Shown: piece after piece, positions 33,735 through 40,598 of the stretch
Layout of the letters: each line of letters begins with the position of its first letter
Numbering within the stretch: the first letter of the stretch is position 1
Assembly: GCF_023094165.1 (NCBI RefSeq)
Contig: NZ_JALMDK010000003.1
Location: 868,001-932,000 of the forward strand
Length of the DNA stretch: 64,000 bases
Direction of reading: 5' to 3'
Origin: Crossiella sp. S99.2
GTDB lineage: Bacteria; Actinomycetota; Actinomycetes; Mycobacteriales; Pseudonocardiaceae
Notes under the pieces: model-generated
What the model saw: only the letters and a program-made list of their open reading frames with translations
Databases searched by the model: none
What the model was told of the DNA's origin: nothing
Translations under genes and position numbers: made by a program

Positions 33735-34289
33735 ATGGGGGTGGCGGCGGTGATCCGCTGGGCACGGGCCGGCGCCTGCTTCGCCGGTCACGGTCAGCCG
33801 CACCGGATCCGCTGGTTGCGCGCCCGGCTCGGCGAGCTGGCCCAGTTGATCGACTGGCGCACCGCCCAGTACTCCACCGGCTATCCGCTCGGCGAACTGC
33901 TGGGTATGCCGTTGCCGCCGGAGTTGCCCAGCGAACCGGTGCTGGGCACGTTGCTGCGCGCGGCGTTGCTGGACCGGGACGATCCCGCCGAGATCCAGTT
34001 GTGGTGGGAGCCGGACTTCCTGGCCGAGCTGCGCGCGGGGGTCACCAGCACTCTGGCCACCCTGGACGAGTCCACCGGGATGATCTCGCTGCCGGCCGAT
34101 CCGGCCGCGGTGCGTGGCTGGAGTTCGGTGCTGCTGCACCTGCGCATCGCCTACACCGCGACCTGGGCGCCCGAACTGCTCACCACCGGCGAGCTGCCCG
34201 ACGCGCCTGCGGACCGCCAGCTCACCTACCAGCACGCGGCCTGGCTGTGGGACGCGGTGAACACGCTGCACGCCTTCGCGGTCAACTGA
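33735..34289 (+). CDS. Hypothetical protein, DUF2017-like
   Basis: A 184-residue soluble protein. The stretch from DDPAEIQLWWEPDFLAELRAG through STGMISLPADPAAVRGWSSVLLHLRIAYTATW resembles the C-terminal half of DUF2017 proteins, where a helical pair surrounds a similar Leu-rich block. The resemblance is moderate and seen by eye only. It converges on the LuxR-type gene, overlapping its end by 8 bases. Confidence 0.5.
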   Translation: MGVAAVIRWARAGACFAGHGQPHRIRWLRARLGELAQLIDWRTAQYSTGYPLGELLGMPLPPELPSEPVLGTLLRAALLDRDDPAEIQLWWEPDFLAELRAGVTSTLATLDESTGMISLPADPAAVRGWSSVLLHLRIAYTATWAPELLTTGELPDAPADRQLTYQHAAWLWDAVNTLHAFAVN

Positions 34290-37104
34290 CCCCGCGGTGC
34301 AGGTGCGCCACCAGCGCGGAGCGGCGCGGCACGCCGAGCTTGCGGTAGACCCGGGCCAGGTGGGTCTCCACGGTGCGTTCGGACAGGAACAGCCGGGTGG
34401 CGATGGCCTTGTTGGTCAGCCCCTCCCCCGCCAGCGCGGCGACCTCGGACTCCCGCCGGGTCAGATCGCCCGGTGCGCTGTGCGCAGGGCCGGGGCCGGC
34501 CGGGACGCGGCGCAGGCCGAGGCGGCGCTGCTGCCGGGTGGTCTCCTTGAGCAGCAGGTCCGCACCCGCGCCGGTGAACAGGGCGGCGGCCCGGTCGAGT
34601 TCGACCAGCGCGCGCTCCCGGTTGCCCGCCTCGGCCCAGCCGGTGCCGGCGAGCAACCGCGCCCGCCCGTTCTGCACCAGGTCGCCCGCGGCGTGGAAGC
34701 TGCGGGCGGCGGTGACCGCGGTGTGCGCGGCGGCCCGGCCGTCGGCCTCGGCCAGCTGCACCCTGGCGCGGGCCAGTAGCGCGAATCCCCAGCCACGCGG
34801 CCGGTTCTGCTCGGCGGTGGACTCGGCGCGCTCGACCCAGTCGCAGGCTTCGATGAGCGCGCCGCGGGCCAGCGCGGCCTCGGTCAGCGTCTCGTAGTGC
34901 TCGGGCCGGTAGGCGTGCAGCAGACCGGGTAGTTCGGGTCCGCCCAGGGCCTGGACCTCGGCGCGGAAGTCGGCGGGTTCGCCCAGGGCGAGCCGGGCGG
35001 CGGTGCGGCGGAACAGCACCCAGGCGCCGAGCTGGAAATCGCTGTCGTAGACATCCGGGTGCACCTCGGCCGCCTCGGCGCGGGCCGCCTCGACGCCGCC
35101 GCGCCAGCGCGCGATGGTCAGCGACTCGGTCAGCCCGATCAGGTAAGGCGGCAGCGCGCCGACCAGCCGGGCCGCCTCGATCGCGTCCCGCACCGTGATC
35201 GCCGCCTCCGGCAGCCTGCCCAGCGCGGACAGCGACACCGCGCGCGGGGTGAGGAACTCGCAGATCAGCAGGTGCTGGTGACGTTGCCGGGCCAGGTGCA
35301 GGCCGCGGTCGAGGTGGCGCACCGCGTCGGCGTGCCGGTCGTGGGTCTGCTCGGCCATGGCCACCCACATCAGCGTGTTCCACAGCGGCAGCACCTGGGC
35401 GTCGGGCAGTTTGTCCAGTGCGGTGGCGGCCATGTCCAGGTTGGCCCTGGCCTCCGCGCCGCCGTCGGGTGGGGCGAAGAGCACGGCCATCGCGCGCGCG
35501 GCGATCTGCAGTGACGGGTCCTTGCACCAGATCGCGGCGGCCCAGCCGAGCCGGGTGGCGGCCAGCGCGGACTGGTAGCCGCCGCGGCGGAACTCGATCA
35601 GGCCCCTGGTCAGCCACAGCACCGCGCCCGCGGCGGTGTCGGTCATCGGGGCCCGGTCCAGTTCGCGGCGGACCAGGATTTCGGAGTCGGCGAGCTGGCC
35701 GCGCCATCGGTGCAGCAGGGCGCAGCGGCCGACGGCGGTCTGCCGCAGGTCGTCGTCGCCGGGGGTGCGGGCCAGGATGTCGTGCAGGACGCTCAGCGCC
35801 TCCTCCACGTTGCCGGTCAGCGCGATGCTGGTGGCATAGCCCAGTTGCAGTCGCAGCCGGGGCAGGCCGGCGTTCTCGGGGGTGAGCCGGAGCGCGGCGC
35901 GGTGCAGGCCGGCGGCCGCGGCCGGGGCGTGCAGTTGCAGGTTCTCCGCGGCGCGGGTGAGCACCTCGATGGCCGAGTCGTCGCCGATCTCGCCGCAGCG
36001 GGCCAGGTGCGGGGCGAGCTGGGTGGCCGGGGCGCCGCGGGCGCGCAGCAGGTCGGCGACCCTGCGGTGCGCGGTGGACTGCCAGAGCGGGCTGGCCGAC
36101 TCGTACACCGCGGCCCGCAGCAGCGGGTGCCGGAAGGTGACCACCCGCTCAGGACCGTTGGCGCGCAACAGGTCCGCCGCGATCAGTTGCTGTGCGGCGG
36201 CGAGGGTCTCGGCCAGGCCGAGGCCGGCCGCGGCGGCGACCAGGTCCGGCTCGATCGGTTCGCCGATCACCGCGGCGGCCTTGGCGACCAGGCGGACCTG
36301 TTCGGGCAGCCGGGTGAATTCGGCCAGCAGCGCGGTTTTCGCCGGGGCCGGAACGGCTTCGGCGAGCTGGTGCGGGTGCAGTGCCGAGGCCGGGGCGCGG
36401 GCCAGCGCTTCGAGGTAGAGCGGGTTGCCGCCGCTGGCCTGGTGCAGGGCGGCGGCGCGCAGTCCGCCGACGCCGGGTCCGAGCAACCGCCGGGCCTCGG
36501 CGAGTTCGAGGGGTCCCAGTTCGATCCGCCGGGAGCTGCCCGCGGGGACCGCGCGGGTGAGCACCGCGGCCACCGCGCTGGGCAGCTGCCGTGGCCGGTA
36601 GGCGGCGATGAGCAGCACCGGCGCGCGCGGCGGCTGGCGGAGCAGCTGGGCGAGCAGTTCGGCCGAGGCGGGGTCGCACCAGTGCACGTCGTCGAGCACC
36701 AGCACCAGGCCGCGGTGCTCGGCGAGCAGTTCCAGTGCCCTGATCACCGCGCGGTGCAGCACGAACCGTTCCGCGTCCAGGTCGAACCGGTCGGAGTCGT
36801 GGCCTGCGCAGGCGGGGAAGACCGCGGCCAGCCGGGTGCGCAGGGCCGCGGGCAGCACGTGGTCGGCCAGCAGCGGGTCGAGGGCCTCGACGAACATGCC
36901 GAAGGCCGGGCGCGGTTCGAACTCGACGCCGCGGCCCCAGCCGAGCAGCCGCCGCCCGGTCGCCTCGCGCAGCTCCTCCAGCAGCCTGGTCTTGCCCAGG
37001 CCGGGTTCGCCCACCACCTCGGCCACGGTCAGCCCGCCCGCGGCCGGTCGGCCGAGCAGCCGGGTCAACTGCCGAAGCTGGGTCTCCCGGCCCACCAATG
37101 GCAT
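34282..37104 (-). CDS. LAL-type LuxR-family regulator with AAA domain
   Basis: A 940-residue regulator of the large ATP-binding LuxR (LAL/MalT-like) group. The N-terminal AAA-type ATPase has P-loop VGEPGLGKTRLLEEL near 33 and Walker B LVLVLDDVHWCDPAS near 135. A long helical TPR-like middle follows. The C-terminal HTH LTRRESEVAALAGEGLTNKAIATRLF continues with TVETHLARVYRKLGV near residues 875-930. ATG at 37104 is behind AAGGGGGAGCAGG. LAL regulators control secondary metabolism or sugar use; the target here is unknown. No structural genes lie next to it on the same strand. Confidence 0.9.
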   Translation of the reverse strand: MPLVGRETQLRQLTRLLGRPAAGGLTVAEVVGEPGLGKTRLLEELREATGRRLLGWGRGVEFEPRPAFGMFVEALDPLLADHVLPAALRTRLAAVFPACAGHDSDRFDLDAERFVLHRAVIRALELLAEHRGLVLVLDDVHWCDPASAELLAQLLRQPPRAPVLLIAAYRPRQLPSAVAAVLTRAVPAGSSRRIELGPLELAEARRLLGPGVGGLRAAALHQASGGNPLYLEALARAPASALHPHQLAEAVPAPAKTALLAEFTRLPEQVRLVAKAAAVIGEPIEPDLVAAAAGLGLAETLAAAQQLIAADLLRANGPERVVTFRHPLLRAAVYESASPLWQSTAHRRVADLLRARGAPATQLAPHLARCGEIGDDSAIEVLTRAAENLQLHAPAAAAGLHRAALRLTPENAGLPRLRLQLGYATSIALTGNVEEALSVLHDILARTPGDDDLRQTAVGRCALLHRWRGQLADSEILVRRELDRAPMTDTAAGAVLWLTRGLIEFRRGGYQSALAATRLGWAAAIWCKDPSLQIAARAMAVLFAPPDGGAEARANLDMAATALDKLPDAQVLPLWNTLMWVAMAEQTHDRHADAVRHLDRGLHLARQRHQHLLICEFLTPRAVSLSALGRLPEAAITVRDAIEAARLVGALPPYLIGLTESLTIARWRGGVEAARAEAAEVHPDVYDSDFQLGAWVLFRRTAARLALGEPADFRAEVQALGGPELPGLLHAYRPEHYETLTEAALARGALIEACDWVERAESTAEQNRPRGWGFALLARARVQLAEADGRAAAHTAVTAARSFHAAGDLVQNGRARLLAGTGWAEAGNRERALVELDRAAALFTGAGADLLLKETTRQQRRLGLRRVPAGPGPAHSAPGDLTRRESEVAALAGEGLTNKAIATRLFLSERTVETHLARVYRKLGVPRRSALVAHLHRGVS

Positions 37105-37577
37105 CCTGCTCCCCCTTGCCAGTGCTTCCCCCACGGCGACGTTGCCAGTCCGGTTCACCGCGGGGCAACTCGACGATCACGTGCACAGACAACTGGATCG
37201 CGGATCGGCGCCAATCCTGCCTGACCACTCGGGCAGCCGGCCTGCCCTTCGGGGCAACGGGGCCCGGCCATCCGGGTGAACATCGACGTTCACCTCAACG
37301 GAGCAGCCCCGGCGTATTTCCGGTCCAGCGCGGCGATCATGCGGCGACCACGGCCCATCAGAGTCCACAGTGGACACACGTGTGGACGGTGCCGGACGGC
37401 GCTTGCTTGCCGCACAACACATCCGGCCACCAGCGGGTTCACCCTCGCGATGGTCATCGGTCGGATCATCCTGCCCAACGGCCGGGCGAGCTGGGCCCGG
37501 ACGAGATCAGTTCGCAATGAGCCTGTTGCCGCAACGCGGCGCATTTGGCCGGATGCCCAGCCCGGACATGATGGGAT
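37105..37577. other. 473-base intergenic region
   Basis: Lies between divergent genes (LuxR-type, minus; TPR protein, plus), so it must contain both promoters. It holds one exact copy of the GTCCACAGTGGAC palindrome at 37363-37375. Several overlapping frames exist but none has a ribosome site or family match, so no gene is called. Confidence 0.4.
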
Positions 37578-38546
37578 GTGGGGGTGGATCTGGACGAGGT
37601 GCGAACCGAAGGCCGGACGCCCGCCGAGCGAAGGGGACTCGCAGAGGCATTGGGGCGAGCCGGGCATCCGGGTGCGGCCGCCTCCGCCCTGCGCGGACTG
37701 GTGACCGAGTTCATCGACCGGCTCGGTCCGGTGCACCGGGAGACGCTGGTGACCCGCGATCTGCTGGCCCGCTGGACCGGCGAGTCCGGTGATCCGCTGA
37801 CCGCGGCCGCCGCCTTCGACGATCTGCTGCCGCTGCAACGCACCGCCTTCGGCCCTGACCACCCGCGCACCCTGCGCACCTGGCACAGCCTGGCCTACTG
37901 GACCGGCGAGGCGGGCGATCCCGACCGCGCGGTCGAGCTGTCCCGGGAGTTGCTGCCGATGCGCAGGCAGGTGCTCGGCCCGGCCGAGCCGGAAACCCTG
38001 CGCACCCAGCACTGCCTGGCGCACTGGACCGGCGAGGCAGGCGCCATCCTGGCCGCGGTGGCGATGCTGCGTGCCCTGCTGCCGCTGCGCACCGCCGCCC
38101 TGGGCCCGGAACACCTGGACACCCACACCACCGCGCACGAACTCGCCCTGCGCCGCGGCGAGTCCGGCGAACCCGAGGCCGCGGTCGAACGACTACGCGA
38201 GATCCGCACCCTGCGCCGCGCCACCCTGGGCCCGGACGACCCGCACACCCTGAGCACCTGGCACGCCCTGGCCCGCTGCACCGGCCTGTCCGGCCAGCCG
38301 GCCAAGGCCGTGACCATGCTCGCCGACCTGCTCGACCACCGCCGCCAGTCCCAGGGCCCCGCCCATCCCCGCACCCTGCTGACCTGGCACGAACTGGCGG
38401 TGTGGGAGCTGGCGGCCGGCCTGCTCGCCGCGGCCAGGGAACGGCTTCGTGGCCTGTTGCCGGTGCGGGAGCGGGTGCTCGGGGCGGCCCACCGGCACAC
38501 CCGGGCGACCGCGCGGTTGCTCGCGGAGACCGGCGCGGGGAGCTGA
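37578..38546 (+). CDS. TPR-repeat protein (42-residue type)
   Basis: A 322-residue protein made almost only of repeats of about 42 residues with the pattern LGPxHPxTLxTWHxLAxWTGExGDPxxAV. Six to seven units can be counted. This is the TPR_10/TPR_12 type also found in the C-terminal part of the protein at 40599-43460. No NB-ARC, DNA-binding or catalytic domain is attached, so it may be an adaptor or a fragment of a former NLR-type gene. The GTG at 37578 or 37584 could be used. Confidence 0.7.
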   Translation: MGVDLDEVRTEGRTPAERRGLAEALGRAGHPGAAASALRGLVTEFIDRLGPVHRETLVTRDLLARWTGESGDPLTAAAAFDDLLPLQRTAFGPDHPRTLRTWHSLAYWTGEAGDPDRAVELSRELLPMRRQVLGPAEPETLRTQHCLAHWTGEAGAILAAVAMLRALLPLRTAALGPEHLDTHTTAHELALRRGESGEPEAAVERLREIRTLRRATLGPDDPHTLSTWHALARCTGLSGQPAKAVTMLADLLDHRRQSQGPAHPRTLLTWHELAVWELAAGLLAAARERLRGLLPVRERVLGAAHRHTRATARLLAETGAGS

Positions 38547-38557
38547 CCGCCGCGGCG

Positions 38558-38989
38558 CTAACGCGGGCGCACCGCCTGCACCGGCCGGGCCAGCAGTCCG
38601 GCCACCGCCAGCCGCACACCGTCAGCCGGATCCCCCGCGAACACCTCGAACCGGCCGGCCGCGGGCCCGACCGGCGTCACCACGATGAACAACTCGACCG
38701 GCCAGACGGGCACCGGGACGTCCTCGCGATGCAGCCGGTTCACCTCGACGTCGGCACAGCGGATGACGAAGAACTCCGCGCCCGCGGCCAGCGCGAGTTC
38801 ACCGAGTCCGGCGGCGGCGCGGGCCTGGCTGCGGCCGGTGAAGACGTCCACATCGGGCCTGGGTCCGGCATCCGGGGGCAGTCGCCACACCTGGGTGCCG
38901 TTGAAGTCCGGTGGTCCGGCCGGGAAACCCAGTACCGGATGGGAGCCGATGTCGGCGGGTTCTTGGCACGGTTCGGCGATGCTGGTCAT
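38558..38989 (-). CDS. Hypothetical protein
   Basis: A 143-residue soluble protein, ATG at 38989 with GAGGGAGA nine bases upstream. Features: FNGTQVWRLPPDAGPRPDVDVF and, in the second half, FFVIRCADVEVNRLHREDVPVPVWPVELF. No signal peptide and no recognised domain. It converges on the TPR gene with an 11-base gap. Confidence 0.55.
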   Translation of the reverse strand: MTSIAEPCQEPADIGSHPVLGFPAGPPDFNGTQVWRLPPDAGPRPDVDVFTGRSQARAAAGLGELALAAGAEFFVIRCADVEVNRLHREDVPVPVWPVELFIVVTPVGPAAGRFEVFAGDPADGVRLAVAGLLARPVQAVRPR

Positions 38990-39124
38990 CCGCGTCTCCC
39001 TCACGGCCCGGTGCGGCCTGCTGTGACCACTCCGTTGTAGGCCGAGTTGGCGCAATCGTTGTGGCCACGGGTGGGAATGTGTCCAGATGACCCTCGGGAC
39101 GCGCCCGATCCGACCCACCCGGAC

Positions 39125-39235
39125 TCAGCCGGTGTCGTCCTCGGAATACAGCGGCCGATCCTTGGTGCGCCGCCAGTGGATCACACTGCCGACGATCAGC
39201 GCCCAGAGCGGGATGCTCCACAGCCAGCCAAGCAA
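39125..39235 (-). CDS. 36-residue single-pass membrane protein
   Basis: TTG start at 39235 with GGAGG 11 bases upstream. The product begins MLGWLWSIPLWALIVGSVIH, followed by WRRTKDRPLY and an acidic SEDDTG end. One membrane helix, then a positively charged stretch, so the C-terminus is inside. The composition is too regular to be chance. An AAC-CCG pair precedes the TTG in frame but no earlier start codon exists. A perfect inverted repeat lies upstream at 39368-39382. Function unknown. Confidence 0.5.
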   Translation of the reverse strand: MLGWLWSIPLWALIVGSVIHWRRTKDRPLYSEDDTG

Positions 39236-39332
39236 CGGGTTTCTCGCCTCCCACCGTCGAGCCCGGCAGGCTCCGCGCGTGGAAGGGCCGGTCAGACCCG
39301 CCGGACCAACGCAGGCTAATGGGATTACGCGG

Positions 39333-39358
39333 TCACCCGACAGGGCACCATCGGGTGA
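39333..39358. repeat. Hairpin-forming inverted repeat
   Basis: TCACCCGA (39333-39340) and TCGGGTGA (39351-39358) pair exactly around a 10-base loop. It lies downstream of the secreted-protein gene (minus strand, end at 39459) and may act as its terminator, though no T-run is present. Confidence 0.35.
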
Positions 39359-39367
39359 AACTCACGG

Positions 39368-39382
39368 TTGGCAATTTGCCAA
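39368..39382. promoter_or_regulatory. 15-bp perfect palindrome, candidate operator
   Basis: TTGGCAA-T-TTGCCAA, a near-perfect two-fold symmetric site in an A+T-richer stretch, between the 36-residue membrane protein gene and the secreted-protein gene. The symmetry suits a dimeric repressor. Confidence 0.4.
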
Positions 39383-39458
39383 TAGCAGTCAGGCGTCCAC
39401 CGGTTCCCGGCAGGCGACATTCCATTCCCGCTGCTACTCAGGTACTTTCCCGGCCTAA

Positions 39459-39854
39459 TCAGGTAAGTGTGATCTCCGCCGAAGCCGCCGCGAACGTCCT
39501 GCCACCCGAGGTCACCACCACCGAAACAACCCACCTACCCGGCCCGGCGATCAACGCCGGTCCCCTGGACAACCCGACAAAACAGGCCTGTCGCGGCGTG
39601 CTCGCCACCCGCCCGTCCGGCGCCCGCAACACCACCCGGATCCGGCAGTCCCGCGGCAACGGCCCGCGCTGGAACGCCGACGGCGACACCGACCCGCCCG
39701 CGGTCTCCACACACGCCTGCACCTTGCCCGCCGGATCACTGCAATTCGCGGCGGCAGGGGCGGCGGCGGCCGGGCTCGCGGCGAACACCCCGAGGCCGAT
39801 CGCGGCCACTGCCACGGCACTGCCGCCCCGGATCACCTTGTGACGCAAGGACAC
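39459..39854 (-). CDS. Small secreted protein
   Basis: A 131-residue exported protein. Start GTG at 39854 with AAGGAGA six bases upstream. The signal peptide runs to about residue 31 (SLRHKVIRGGSAVAVAAIGLG, then AASPAAAAPA with an AxA cleavage site). The mature part of about 100 residues has four Cys (NCSD, QACVE, RDCRI, RQACF), enough for two disulfides, and ends in a Val-rich strand WVVSVVVTSGG. Family not recognised. Confidence 0.6.
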   Translation of the reverse strand: MSLRHKVIRGGSAVAVAAIGLGVFAASPAAAAPAAANCSDPAGKVQACVETAGGSVSPSAFQRGPLPRDCRIRVVLRAPDGRVASTPRQACFVGLSRGPALIAGPGRWVVSVVVTSGGRTFAAASAEITLT

Positions 39855-40009
39855 TGAGTCTCCTTCAGCCCGCACACGGACCGTCCACATCGGATCGGCC
39901 ACCTGCCCACGATGCCAGTCCGGCCCCCTCGGGTGGGCGGCGCTGCCTGAACGGACACAGTGCCGTGCCCAGGAGAGAACACCTACCGCCACTTCTGCCG
40001 GTACCACGC

Positions 40010-40558
40010 TCACCCGGCCCGGAACACAACCTCCGCCGCCGCGCACAGGCTCAGCGCGCCGCCCGGGTGGATGGCGGTACTGAGCAGCCGGTTGTGCCGG
40101 TCGATGATCTGCTCGGCGGTCAATCCCGCGACCGGATCACCGCCCGCGGCCGGCGCGTGCCCGTCACTGACCAGCACCACGTCCAGCCCGTGGCTCTGCG
40201 CGGACCGCGCGGTCGCGTCCACGCAGTAGTCGGTGGCCACCCCGGTCAGCACCAGGGTGTCCACCCCCCGCGCGGTGAGAAACTCGGCGAGATCGCTGCG
40301 GTAGAAGGAATCCGTCGCGGTCTTGGGCACCACCACATCGGTCGGCTCCAGCCCCAGCCGAGCACTGATCCGGGTGCCAGGAGATCCGGGATCGAACATG
40401 GATCCGCTGGGCCCGAACTGCTGTATCGCGATCACCGGCACGCCGTGCTGCCGGGCGTCCCACGCCAGCGCGGCGATCCGGTCGGCCAGCTCCATGCCTT
40501 GCCAGACCAGGGGGATCAGGACTTCCTGCATGTCGACGATCACCAGTGCGGGCTTCAT
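40010..40558 (-). CDS. Isochorismatase-like cysteine hydrolase
   Basis: A 182-residue cysteine hydrolase of the isochorismatase/nicotinamidase family. The catalytic triad is visible: Asp 9 in LVIVDMQ, Lys near 79 in VVPKTATDSFY, Cys near 112 in GVATDYCVDATAR. The cis-peptide sequence GVAT precedes the Cys. Members hydrolyse isochorismate, nicotinamide or N-carbamoyl compounds; the metal ligands of nicotinamidase are not evident, so the substrate remains open. ATG at 40558. Confidence 0.85.
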   Translation of the reverse strand: MKPALVIVDMQEVLIPLVWQGMELADRIAALAWDARQHGVPVIAIQQFGPSGSMFDPGSPGTRISARLGLEPTDVVVPKTATDSFYRSDLAEFLTARGVDTLVLTGVATDYCVDATARSAQSHGLDVVLVSDGHAPAAGGDPVAGLTAEQIIDRHNRLLSTAIHPGGALSLCAAAEVVFRAG

Positions 40559-40598
40559 ACCGCCACAGCCTATGCCGGAACGAAGAGGAGTCCCGGCC

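Noticed and set aside
37276..37704. 142-codon frame overlapping the intergenic region and the TPR gene
   Set aside because: Runs into the TPR gene in another frame and shows no family or start signal.
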